Shown here one piece after another: positions 1-7,566 of a stretch of DNA of 37,410 bases. Within the stretch, counting starts at the first letter, position 1, and each line of letters opens with the position of its first letter. Below the pieces are notes generated by a model, which saw only the letters and a list, made by a program, of their open reading frames with translations, made no database searches and was not told the DNA's origin. The stretch covers positions 1-37,410 of the forward strand of contig NZ_VDGG01000038.1 of assembly GCF_006861775.1 (NCBI RefSeq), in the 5' to 3' direction. A program made the position numbers and the translations under genes. Source of the DNA: Psychrobacillus soli (lineage in GTDB: Bacteria > Bacillota > Bacilli > Bacillales_A > Planococcaceae).

Positions 1-19
1 TGTTGCCCTAAGCCTTTTA

Positions 20-320
20 TTGGATTCACACAGTTGAAAAACGGAGGAAATTTTGTTTTTAGTGAGTTGATACTCAATAAGCAAGCAATTTCCGTTGATT
101 TTCGCTGTAGTCGACGACTCCTGCCGGAGGCCAACAGGACGTTGGTCACGAAGGCGTTGCCACACGATGTGGCGCTCTTAGCCTTTGTTCCTCGTGAGCA
201 AATGAGACATCCCTACGACGCCTAAGCGGCGGGGATGGCTCATCGCTCACCCGGCGGAAAGCGTTCGACTACAGCGAAAATCCTAGCGGTCACTTCCTTA
301 CCACGCAGTATCCCTATAAT
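20..320. repeat. Structured dispersed repeat with 18-bp perfect inverted arms
   Basis: The arms gattttcgctgtagtcga (97-114) and its exact reverse complement (265-282) enclose about 150 bases that hold further inverted pairs: gccaca/tgtggc near 158-173, ccaac/gttgg near 131-145, and a long imperfect hairpin at about 194-246. The left flank (about 47-95) is shared with the inverted copy at 37219-37410. The tail after the right arm (about 286-320, cacttcctta and following) recurs near 11091-11127 and 17450-17480. The layout resembles the palindromic intergenic repeats common in Bacillaceae. No transposase is present and no gene is supported inside it. Confidence 0.8.
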
Positions 321-330
321 ATGCACTCCA

Positions 331-368
331 CACAAAACAATAAACCGGTAGCCAAGGCTACCGGTTTA
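331..368 (-). terminator. Intrinsic terminator of sspA
   Basis: A perfect 13-bp stem (taaaccggtagcc at 341-353 with its complement at 356-368) is followed on the minus strand by a T-rich run at 331-340. It lies 9 bases past the sspA stop. Confidence 0.88.
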
Positions 369-377
369 TCTGTTTTC

Positions 378-572
378 TTATTTACTGTAACCGTTCATTT
401 GTGATTGCGCTTGTTGCACTAATCGCTTTGTAATTTCTCCGCCTACGGATCCGTTGGCACGCGATGATGCATCAGGCCCAAGTTGTACTCCAAATTCTTG
501 TGCAATTTCATATTTCATTTGATCAATCGCTTGTTGTACACCTGGAACGACAAGTTTGTTGTTGTTTGGCAT
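378..572 (-). CDS. sspA: Alpha/beta-type small acid-soluble spore protein
   Basis: Encodes a 64-residue DNA-binding spore protein. Such proteins coat forespore DNA, protect it from UV and heat, and are degraded by the GPR protease at germination. The sequence starts [12 protein letters not shown] and shows the family hallmarks: an EIAQEFGV segment that matches the GPR cleavage region, and a C-terminal segment with [12 protein letters not shown]. The ATG at 570-572 is chosen because GGAGG lies about 10 bases upstream; an in-frame GTG at 579-581 would overlap that ribosome site. A sigma-G promoter match lies directly upstream and a strong terminator downstream, so it is probably a monocistronic forespore gene. 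Its place beside thiI matches sspA of B. subtilis, which is why I use that symbol. Many genomes carry several paralogues, so exact orthology is inferred. Confidence 0.95.
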   Translation of the reverse strand: MPNNNKLVVPGVQQAIDQMKYEIAQEFGVQLGPDASSRANGSVGGEITKRLVQQAQSQMNGYSK

Positions 573-594
573 GTCTCTCACCTCCTTGTGAAAT

Positions 595-623
595 TAGAAT
601 GGTCATTTTCTCGAATTTCATGC
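595..623 (-). promoter_or_regulatory. Sigma-G promoter of sspA
   Basis: On the minus strand a GCATG -35 box (619-623) and a CATTCTA -10 box (595-601) are separated by 17 bases. The known forespore sigma-G consensus is GHATR, about 18 bases, CATWHTA, so both boxes match fully. It places the start of transcription roughly 15-20 bases before the sspA ATG. Confidence 0.75.
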
Positions 624-654
624 ACGGAGGATAAGAGGTATATTTTGTTAATTT

Positions 655-1857
655 TTATAACAGGTTTTCAAAATCATTTTTCTTTTTTGTTGGAAACGAG
701 TGTACTTCTCTATTTTCGACTGCTTCTTTTATTAAGTCATGATAATCTTTAAAGCTCTCGTAGTATTCCACTTTCTCCAGCTTAGGTTTTGTTTTAGGAC
801 AGGAAGGAGTGAATATTGTACAGCAATCTTCATAAGGTAAAATGGACGTCTCATAAGTTCCTATTTCCCGGGCAATATCTATAATATCTAATTTGTCCAT
901 AGAGATGAGTGGTCTGAAAACTGGTGTAGATGTGACTGCATTAATGGCAGTCAAGCTTTCGAGCGTTTGACTAGCAACTTGACCCAAACTTTCACCAGTT
1001 ACAATGCCTAATGCACCAATTTCTTCTCGAACTAAATCTGCAATTTTCAACATCATTCTTCTTGTCGTCGTCATAGATACATTTTCTGGAATTTGCGCAG
1101 CAATACTTTGCTGGATTTCAGTAAATGGAATGACATGGAGTCTAACAGTTGCTCCAAAATGACTTAATTGGTTTGCAAGATCCATTACTTTTTCTTTCGA
1201 GCGCTCACTTGTAAACGGTGGACTATGGAAATGAATAGCATCTAATCTTACTCCACGTTTCAAAAGCATATAACCAGCAACTGGACTGTCAATCCCACCA
1301 GACAGCATTAAAAGCGAGCGACCATTTGAACCAAGTGGCATACCGCCAGCACCAGGGATTACTTGTGCCATCATATATACAGCATCCGCTAATACTTCTA
1401 TTCGTAACTCTATTTCGGGCTTTTTCAATTGTACTTTTAAAGTTGGGTATTGTCTTAATACATGACTTGCTACAGTCGTTTGCAATTCATATGTATCAAG
1501 TGGGAATCTTTTATCGGATCGTTTCACTGTTACACGAAATGTTTTATTTTCACTATCTAAGCTTTCCATTATTTGAAGCGCAGTCTCTTGAATATCTTCT
1601 AATTCTTGTGAACAAGAAGCGACCGGGCTAAAAGACTGAATGCCAAATATTTTTGGTAGACGCTCTATTAATGCCTCGATCTCCGAGTCTTCTGAAGAAG
1701 TTAAAAACATTCGATCTCTTTCTGCCTGTACTTTAATATTTGGTAAATCTACAAAAGAAAATTTTATGTTGTTGCGAAGATGTGAGATAAATTGCTTCCT
1801 ATTTCTTCCTTTTGTTGATAATTCACCGTATCTTACTAATATTTTTTCCCATTTCAT
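655..1857 (-). CDS. thiI: tRNA 4-thiouridine / thiamine thiazole sulfurtransferase ThiI
   Basis: Encodes a 400-residue cytoplasmic enzyme that adenylates U8 of tRNA and transfers sulfur to give 4-thiouridine; the family can also feed sulfur to thiazole synthesis. The N-terminal ferredoxin-like and THUMP domains cover about residues 1-165. The PP-loop ATP-binding motif SGGIDSP is at 186-192 in the C-terminal AANH domain. The length fits the short Bacillus form, which lacks the C-terminal rhodanese domain of the E. coli protein. A DCC pair and a further Cys lie near the C terminus. It begins 5 bases after nifS with GGAG before the ATG, so the two form one operon and NifS is the likely persulfide donor. 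No clear terminator was seen between thiI and sspA. Confidence 0.97.
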   Translation of the reverse strand: MKWEKILVRYGELSTKGRNRKQFISHLRNNIKFSFVDLPNIKVQAERDRMFLTSSEDSEIEALIERLPKIFGIQSFSPVASCSQELEDIQETALQIMESLDSENKTFRVTVKRSDKRFPLDTYELQTTVASHVLRQYPTLKVQLKKPEIELRIEVLADAVYMMAQVIPGAGGMPLGSNGRSLLMLSGGIDSPVAGYMLLKRGVRLDAIHFHSPPFTSERSKEKVMDLANQLSHFGATVRLHVIPFTEIQQSIAAQIPENVSMTTTRRMMLKIADLVREEIGALGIVTGESLGQVASQTLESLTAINAVTSTPVFRPLISMDKLDIIDIAREIGTYETSILPYEDCCTIFTPSCPKTKPKLEKVEYYESFKDYHDLIKEAVENREVHSFPTKKKNDFENLL

Positions 1858-1862
1858 AAAAA

Positions 1863-2996
1863 CTAATCTCCTTTAATGACTTTCATTACATTTGTAAATA
1901 TTTTTTTAAACTGATTTATTTCTTCTTGTGTATTTATTGAGCTAAAACTAAGTCGAATAACTCCTTTTATATAGTCATCCTGTATATGCATTGCTTTAAG
2001 TACATGGCTTGTTTTAGTTTGCCTTGAAGAGCATGCACTACTTGTAGAAACTATAACATTTTTTTGCTGTAAAGCATTAATAAGAACTTCCCCTTTTACA
2101 TTTCGCACGGAAAAAGAAATGATATGTGGTGCCCGTTTGGTTGGTGAAATCATTTTAACCGTCGGAAAAGATGTTAGAAAAGGAATAAGATCTTCCGTCA
2201 TTTTTTTCATCTTCTCGGCATTTGTCTGCACGTTGTCATTTGCAAGTCTTACTGCTTTTGCGGTACATACTGCTAAAGGTACTGGTGTTGTTCCGCTCCG
2301 AATACCAGATTCTTGACCACCACCAAAAAGCATCGGCTCCACTTCGATAAATTTTTTTAACGCAAGAACACCAGAACCTTTTAAACCGTGAATTTTATGA
2401 GAAGAAATAGTAATAGCATCCACATCCAATGCCCCAAAATGGACTGGTAATTTCCCAAAACTTTGTACCGCATCCACATGAATTAACGCTCGATTATTGC
2501 TCCTTATAAAAGTGGATAGTTCCTCAATTGGTTGAATCGCTCCTGTTTCATTGTTTACATGCATAACACTTACTAAAACTGTATCGTCACGTAGAAGACT
2601 TTTTACTGCATCTACTAATATTACGCCATCCGAATCTACCGGAATCCATTCTACTTCGAATCCATTTTTCATTAAGTGTTTTGCGGCTTCCAGTACAGAG
2701 GGATGCTCAATTTCCGAAACAAGTATATGTCTTCCACGGTTTTTATATTTATTCGCTAAGCCAAAAATCGCTAAATTATTGGATTCCGTACCACCGGATG
2801 TAAAATAAACTTTATCACCAGAAGTATGTAAGATTTCCGCTACTTGCTCTCTAGCTGATTGTAATAATTCATTCGTTTGATGACCAAATTCATGTATTGA
2901 AGCTGGATTTGCCCAAAACTTTTCGTTCACTGCTACGAAGGTTTTCATCACTTCGGGATGCACTTTCGTTGTAGCACTATTGTCAAAATAAATCAC
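1863..2996 (-). CDS. nifS: Cysteine desulfurase, NifS/IscS family (NifZ-type)
   Basis: Encodes a 377-residue PLP enzyme that converts cysteine to alanine and holds the sulfur as an enzyme persulfide. Visible landmarks are FDNSATT at residues 4-10, the cofactor lysine in SSHK (Lys201), and the catalytic cysteine in STSSAC (Cys322) in the mobile loop. The start is a GTG at 2994-2996, preceded by GGAGAGG at a good distance; a longer frame upstream would cross the promoter/hairpin region and lacks homology. It is paired with thiI 5 bases downstream, which is the NifZ-ThiI arrangement of B. subtilis, so its dedicated job is probably tRNA thiolation rather than general Fe-S assembly (inference). 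Confidence 0.95.
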   Translation of the reverse strand: MIYFDNSATTKVHPEVMKTFVAVNEKFWANPASIHEFGHQTNELLQSAREQVAEILHTSGDKVYFTSGGTESNNLAIFGLANKYKNRGRHILVSEIEHPSVLEAAKHLMKNGFEVEWIPVDSDGVILVDAVKSLLRDDTVLVSVMHVNNETGAIQPIEELSTFIRSNNRALIHVDAVQSFGKLPVHFGALDVDAITISSHKIHGLKGSGVLALKKFIEVEPMLFGGGQESGIRSGTTPVPLAVCTAKAVRLANDNVQTNAEKMKKMTEDLIPFLTSFPTVKMISPTKRAPHIISFSVRNVKGEVLINALQQKNVIVSTSSACSSRQTKTSHVLKAMHIQDDYIKGVIRLSFSSINTQEEINQFKKIFTNVMKVIKGD

Positions 2997-3023
2997 TGTA
3001 TTTCCCTCTCCTTTTCGGAAAAA

Positions 3024-3057
3024 AACCACCATCACTATTATAGTGAGGTGGTTCACG
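3024..3057 (-). promoter_or_regulatory. Hairpin overlapping a candidate nifS promoter, or ezrA terminator
   Basis: On the minus strand an imperfect inverted repeat (gaaccacctcacta with tagtgatggtggttt) runs into seven or more T, so it can act as an intrinsic terminator for ezrA. The same stretch holds a perfect TATAAT (3037-3042), with TATACA 17 bases upstream, so it can also be the nifS-thiI promoter. Both readings fit the sequence. The nifS ribosome site starts only about 15 bases after the T run. Confidence 0.6.
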
Positions 3058-3112
3058 TTTGTATACAAAACCCATTTTTAATATCTAAAATAGAATGCTT
3101 TAGACTTTCTAG

Positions 3113-4813
3113 TTATGTACGCCAAGCCTCTTCCTTAACTAATACTTCGATTTTCTTTAGTGCGCCTGGTTCAACTTCCTCTACAGCTGTCGCTGCATCC
3201 TCTAGCGCTTTTGCATATCTAAGTTGTCGAAAGGCTTCTTCCGCTTCTAACAAGCGAGCATTTACACTGGGGTGACTTGTACGATAACGATTGCCGTATT
3301 GAATAATTTTTTCTGTTAGCAACACATTTTCTAACATTTCTTTTGCCCGTTTATGCACTTCTTCCATGCACGCTTCTGCTTTTTCTAAATAATTATCGAC
3401 TAACGTCATATTTAAGGGCACTTCTTGAAGACTTTGCATTGCTACATAAATATGTTCTTCCGCTTCTTCTAAACGGACATCCATATCTTCGGGAATACCC
3501 GGGATATTCGCTTTTTGCATCATTCGATCTGTGTCATGTAAAATATGTTTTAATTCATCTAGTTTTTCACGAGCTTTATTTTCATCGATTCGGAGATTTT
3601 TTAATCGATTCGCAAAACGATCTTGTTCTTCGTATAATCGGTCCAAGTCTTCTGCAATTTCGTTTAGTTCTTCTTGTAAGCTAGAGTATGCGGATTGTTC
3701 TTCTTCCACACGACCTGAAAGGAGGTCGAATTTTTTCGCTAATACTTCTAATTCCTTTAAACAGCTTTGCGGTATTTCTGCCTCTTTTTCTGGCAAACGG
3801 TAGCTTTGCTGGACATAAGCAGCTTCCTCACTTACTGCACGAGTAACAGTCGTTACTTCTTTTAATCGGCTAGCTGTGTGTTCTTTGTGCTGGTCGACGT
3901 ATTTTTTGGCATGTACTTCTTTTTCTAATAAATCATAGAAAGTTTCCATTTCATCTTTTATTTCTTCTACTCTTACGATTGTTTTTTCCACTTGGAGATC
4001 GACAATTGCCGCCTTCAATTCGATTAACTCAGCTTCTATTTCTGTTAATTTATTCGTCATTTCAAGATGCTGCAAGTAATAAGAACTTTCTTCCATTTCT
4101 TTTTGACCATTTCGTAATTCATGAATAGTAGCCGGTATTTTATTTTGTATTTCTGAAAGTATGCTTGGAATATCATGCAATTTAGGGAAGAACTTATTCC
4201 CTTTGTCTTGCAGCGCAATGACAATTTCCCGTGCACTTAAATAATTTCCTGTCTCAGTTAATTTATCAAATTCCTCAAAATCTGGGATAAATGATTCTAA
4301 TTCCGCTTCTAGTGCTGGAACTGCTTCTCCAAAAGAATATTGATGGGCAAGTAAAGTTTTCCTAGCAGCACGATGTTGCTCTTTCAACTGCTCCATTTCT
4401 ATTCTGTTTTTTTCTTCACTGCCAATTAACTCTTCTAGTTCTTTTAGAATCTCTGACATTTTTTCGTCACAAGAAGATATCAACGTTTGAATTTCTTTTT
4501 CAATTTTAGTAGCTTTAGGAAAAATGAATTTGTCTATTTTTTCTTCGGCATCAAATAAAAGAACATCTATTTTCGGCATATGTATATCCATTACTTCTGT
4601 CCATGTATTACGCCATCTTTCAAACATTTCTTCCGTTTGACCGTTCATATTCAGTTGTTTAACTTTTGTCATTTCCTCTAAAATTGGTTTATTTTGAATT
4701 TGATGTTTTTCATGCTCTAAACGTTCAATCTCTGTATTATGTTTTCTTCTTATTATAAACGCAAAAACTGCAATTACTAAAAGTATAATGACTGCTGGGA
4801 TGATATACTTCAT
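3113..4813 (-). CDS. ezrA: Septation ring formation regulator EzrA
   Basis: Encodes a 566-residue membrane-anchored protein that modulates FtsZ ring assembly and links the divisome to class A PBPs. There is one N-terminal transmembrane segment (about residues 3-22) followed by RRK, giving an outside-to-inside orientation. The rest is a long Glu/Lys-rich coiled-coil region typical of the spectrin-like EzrA fold. The length matches B. subtilis EzrA (about 562). Near the start it carries the family-typical segment MFERWRNTWTEVMD. The ATG at 4811-4813 is preceded by a GGGGGC ribosome site. It is transcribed away from hisJ. braB, which lies between nifZ and ezrA in B. subtilis, is absent here. Confidence 0.96.
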   Translation of the reverse strand: MKYIIPAVIILLVIAVFAFIIRRKHNTEIERLEHEKHQIQNKPILEEMTKVKQLNMNGQTEEMFERWRNTWTEVMDIHMPKIDVLLFDAEEKIDKFIFPKATKIEKEIQTLISSCDEKMSEILKELEELIGSEEKNRIEMEQLKEQHRAARKTLLAHQYSFGEAVPALEAELESFIPDFEEFDKLTETGNYLSAREIVIALQDKGNKFFPKLHDIPSILSEIQNKIPATIHELRNGQKEMEESSYYLQHLEMTNKLTEIEAELIELKAAIVDLQVEKTIVRVEEIKDEMETFYDLLEKEVHAKKYVDQHKEHTASRLKEVTTVTRAVSEEAAYVQQSYRLPEKEAEIPQSCLKELEVLAKKFDLLSGRVEEEQSAYSSLQEELNEIAEDLDRLYEEQDRFANRLKNLRIDENKAREKLDELKHILHDTDRMMQKANIPGIPEDMDVRLEEAEEHIYVAMQSLQEVPLNMTLVDNYLEKAEACMEEVHKRAKEMLENVLLTEKIIQYGNRYRTSHPSVNARLLEAEEAFRQLRYAKALEDAATAVEEVEPGALKKIEVLVKEEAWRT

Positions 4814-4963
4814 CGTAAGCCCCCTGTTCCAAAATCAAAAAATTCTAATTCCAATGTTACTCTATATATTACCATGCTTTTTATGTTATTGTTTCATAAA
4901 ACAATAGAAAAGCAATTAATTATTTGAAATAATGATATTTCAGCGATAAGGAGGCAGATATTA

Positions 4964-5761
4964 TTGAAAAAGGATGGTCATATTCATACGCCCTATTGCC
5001 CGCATGGAACGCTTGACTCCTTCCATTCATATATTGAAAAAGCAATCCAAAATAGGTTTCATGAAATTACATTTACCGAGCATGCCCCATTACCAACAAA
5101 CTTTGTTGACCCAACACCTGATAAAGACAGTGGGATGGATTTGAAGCAACTCGAATTGTACTTGGCTGATGTAGATCGTTTGAAAAAACAATATGAAAAG
5201 GATATTGTTATATCAACCGGATTAGAAATAGATTTTATCTCTGGTTTTGAACAAGAGACTACTTCTTTTTTGAATACATATGGCCAGTATTTGGATGATT
5301 CGATTTTATCGGTGCATTTTTTACCATTCCAAAACACCTACACATGTATAGATTTTTCTAAATCTACTTTTTTAGCATTTATTGAACATGTAGGAAGTCC
5401 AATGGCTGTGTATAAATTGTATTATAAAACATTGATGGATTCAATAACGAGCCATCTAGGAATTTATAAACCGAAACGAATCGGTCATATTACGCTCGTA
5501 CATAAATTTCAACGTGCACTTCCTGAACTAATAAATGACCACGAAGAAATAGTTTCAATTTTGCTAGAGTTAAAAAATAAAGAGCTTCAATTGGATGTAA
5601 ATAGTGCAGGGCTTGCAAAACCCTATTGTTTAGAAAGCTATCCAGCACCTGCTTACATTCAATTGGCAAAGCAGCTAGAAATCCCGTTAGTTTTTGGATC
5701 TGATGCGCACCAAGTAAAAGATTTACATCAGTATTATAATGAAATAAAAAAATATTTGTAG
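4964..5761 (+). CDS. hisJ: Histidinol-phosphatase, PHP family
   Basis: Encodes a 265-residue metal-dependent phosphatase that removes phosphate from L-histidinol phosphate, the penultimate step of histidine synthesis. PHP-domain metal motifs are visible: DGHIHTPYCPHG at the N terminus, FTEHAP near residue 39, and GSDAH near the C terminus. The length agrees with B. subtilis HisJ (268). The start is a TTG at 4964-4966, supported by GGAGG nine bases upstream. No other his gene is nearby; the same isolated position beside ezrA is found in B. subtilis. The next gene follows 15 bases later and is probably cotranscribed. Confidence 0.95.
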   Translation: MKKDGHIHTPYCPHGTLDSFHSYIEKAIQNRFHEITFTEHAPLPTNFVDPTPDKDSGMDLKQLELYLADVDRLKKQYEKDIVISTGLEIDFISGFEQETTSFLNTYGQYLDDSILSVHFLPFQNTYTCIDFSKSTFLAFIEHVGSPMAVYKLYYKTLMDSITSHLGIYKPKRIGHITLVHKFQRALPELINDHEEIVSILLELKNKELQLDVNSAGLAKPYCLESYPAPAYIQLAKQLEIPLVFGSDAHQVKDLHQYYNEIKKYL

Positions 5762-5776
5762 AATGGGGAAAACAAA

Positions 5777-6256
5777 ATGTTTACAAAAACAAGTTATTCA
5801 GAAGATTTGTCAGCAAACTATACAATGATGTCGAAACAATTAGATGCACTTTTAACAGGAGAAACAAATGCGATTGCAAATTTTAGTAATGCTTCTGCTC
5901 TATTAAATCAGTTTTTTGATCAAATTAACTGGGTTGGATTTTATTTGATGGAAGATGGCGAATTAGTATTAGGACCGTTTCAAGGGTTACCTGCTTGTGT
6001 GAGAATTCCTGTTGGTAAAGGGGTTTGTGGGACTGCTGCTAAAAACTTAGAAACAATCATCGTTCCCGATGTACATGCTTTTCCAGGTCATATAGCATGC
6101 GATGCAGCCTCCCAATCTGAAATTGTAGTTCCTATCGTGAAAGATGGAGTATTGGTTGGAGTTCTCGATATTGATAGTCCGATAAAAGAACGCTTTTCGG
6201 AACAAGATGCAACTGGCTTAGAACAATTCGTTCAAGTACTGATTAAGCATATATAA
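5777..6256 (+). CDS. msrC: Free methionine-(R)-sulfoxide reductase (GAF domain), YtsP type
   Basis: Encodes a 159-residue single-GAF-domain enzyme that reduces free methionine-R-sulfoxide. The three conserved cysteines are present at residues 74 (LPACVRI), 84 (KGVCGT) and 108 (HIACDA). Their 10- and 24-residue spacings equal those of Cys84, 94 and 118 in the E. coli enzyme, so the thiol chemistry should be intact. The VPIVKDGVLVGVLDIDSP segment is the usual GAF core end. It follows hisJ closely and ends in a shared terminator facing the megL-like gene. Locally it corresponds to B. subtilis ytsP. Confidence 0.93.
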   Translation: MFTKTSYSEDLSANYTMMSKQLDALLTGETNAIANFSNASALLNQFFDQINWVGFYLMEDGELVLGPFQGLPACVRIPVGKGVCGTAAKNLETIIVPDVHAFPGHIACDAASQSEIVVPIVKDGVLVGVLDIDSPIKERFSEQDATGLEQFVQVLIKHI

Positions 6257-6259
6257 CAA

Positions 6260-6291
6260 AGCAGAGGGAGTCGTTGCTCCCTCTGCTTTTA
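6260..6291. terminator. Bidirectional terminator between msrC and the megL-like gene
   Basis: A 10-bp perfect stem, gcagagggag (6261-6270) with ctccctctgc (6277-6286) and a 6-base loop, is followed by TTTT on the plus strand. It sits between two convergent stop codons and can serve both. Confidence 0.85.
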
Positions 6292-7476
6292 AAGTTTTGC
6301 AAATGCTTGCTTTAAATCTTCTACTAGATCCATATCGTTTTCGAGACCTACAGAAAGGCGTAGTAATCCATCCGTAATACCCATTTCCAACCGCTCATTT
6401 TCAGGTACAACTGAGTGAGTCATTGTCGCTGGATGTTGAATAAGCGTTTCAGCATCCCCTAGACTAACCGCGATTTTGATAAGCTTCAATTCATTCATTA
6501 GCTTTTGTACTTTCTTCAGCCCACCTTTAACGGTAAATGAAACAAGTCCACCGCCGCCCTTCATTTGCTTTTTAGCAATTGGAAATTGTGGATTGCTCTC
6601 ATCAAACGGATAATAAACATTATCTACTAAAGAGACCGTTTTCAAATAGGCAACGACTTTTTCTGCATTTTTTGTATGTCGATCCATCCGTACATGCATC
6701 GTTTTAAGTCCTCTAATGAGTAACCAAGCGTCAAACGGAGAAATAATCCCACCAAAATCTTTCTGAACAGAAAAACGAATTTCCTCTATCTCTTCTTTTT
6801 TACTGCCTACAACAATTCCTGCAATAACGTCCCCATGTCCATTAATATATTTGGTCGCACTATGCAAGACAAAATCCGCCCCAAGTGTTAGTGGATTTTG
6901 TAAATAAGGAGATGAAAACGTATTATCAACTACTACACGAATTTTGTGTTTTTTCGCAACTTTCGTTATTAATGCAATGTCTACCATTTCCATTGTCGGA
7001 TTAATAGGCGTTTCGATATAAATACAAACTGTATTTGGTTTTATCGCAGCCTCGATTGCTTCTTCTGTGTTTAATATGGCTAAATCATGCGAAACATTAT
7101 ATTTTTCTTTCAATAGGTTAAGAAGACCAAATGTACAACCGTATATCCCTCGTGTACAAAGAATATGATCACCAGACTTAGTTAAATGAACGAGAATCGC
7201 ACTAACAGCAGCCATCCCAGAACCGAATGCTAATGCACCTTCTCCATATTCTATTGCAGCCATTCGCTCTTCTAACACGCGAACAGTAGGATTTCCTAAA
7301 CGAGAGTAAACCCCGCCAGTTTCTTCTCCAGCAAATCTTCTTGCTCCCTGTTCAGCCGTTTCAAATGCAAAGGTGGAGGTTTGATATAAAGGCACTGCTA
7401 GGCTATCTTGATGATTGGCTGATTGATAGCCCGTATGAATGTATGCCGTCTCCTTTTGTACTTTTTCATCATTCAT
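6289..7476 (-). CDS. megL: PLP-dependent Cys/Met lyase, probably methionine gamma-lyase
   Basis: Encodes a 395-residue enzyme of the Cys/Met metabolism PLP family. The predicted reaction is methionine to 2-oxobutanoate, ammonia and methanethiol. The cofactor lysine is Lys209 in SATKY. The substrate loop reads IYGCTFG with Tyr112 and Cys114, the Tyr-x-Cys pattern typical of methionine gamma-lyases (Tyr114/Cys116 in the Pseudomonas enzyme), which favours this over cystathionine gamma-lyase or synthase. The segment GGIISPFDAWLLIRGLKT is also MGL-like. The ATG follows AAAGGGGTG. A perfect cre element lies 17-30 bases before the ATG, so carbon catabolite control by CcpA is likely. Cystathionine lyase activity cannot be excluded from sequence alone. 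Confidence 0.88.
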   Translation of the reverse strand: MNDEKVQKETAYIHTGYQSANHQDSLAVPLYQTSTFAFETAEQGARRFAGEETGGVYSRLGNPTVRVLEERMAAIEYGEGALAFGSGMAAVSAILVHLTKSGDHILCTRGIYGCTFGLLNLLKEKYNVSHDLAILNTEEAIEAAIKPNTVCIYIETPINPTMEMVDIALITKVAKKHKIRVVVDNTFSSPYLQNPLTLGADFVLHSATKYINGHGDVIAGIVVGSKKEEIEEIRFSVQKDFGGIISPFDAWLLIRGLKTMHVRMDRHTKNAEKVVAYLKTVSLVDNVYYPFDESNPQFPIAKKQMKGGGGLVSFTVKGGLKKVQKLMNELKLIKIAVSLGDAETLIQHPATMTHSVVPENERLEMGITDGLLRLSVGLENDMDLVEDLKQAFAKL

Positions 7477-7492
7477 GTATCTAACACCCCTT

Positions 7493-7506
7493 TGTAAACG
7501 CTTACA
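7493..7506 (-). promoter_or_regulatory. cre site (CcpA operator) in front of the megL-like gene
   Basis: The 14-mer TGTAAACGCTTACA fits the known Bacillus cre consensus TGWNANCGNTNWCA at every position. On the minus strand a weak -35/-10 pair (TTTTCT, 17 bases, TAAACT) would put the cre at the start of transcription, a position that normally gives CcpA repression. The ccpA gene itself lies in this window. Confidence 0.82.
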
Positions 7507-7525
7507 TTTAGTTTACACTGAATAG

Positions 7526-7566
7526 ACAAAAAAGAAAAGGCATCTCTTTACGAAAGATGAGATACC
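7526..7566 (-). terminator. Terminator of dgcP
   Basis: On the minus strand GGTATCTC and GAGATGCC (7559-7566 and 7539-7546, one G-U pair) form a hairpin followed by TTTTCTTTTTTG. The upstream arm is built from the last codons of dgcP. It separates dgcP from the downstream lyase gene. Confidence 0.7.

Noticed and set aside
34-225. 63-codon open frame at the window start
   Set aside because: It lies wholly inside the palindromic repeat; the frame is not kept in the copy at the other end and the product resembles no family.
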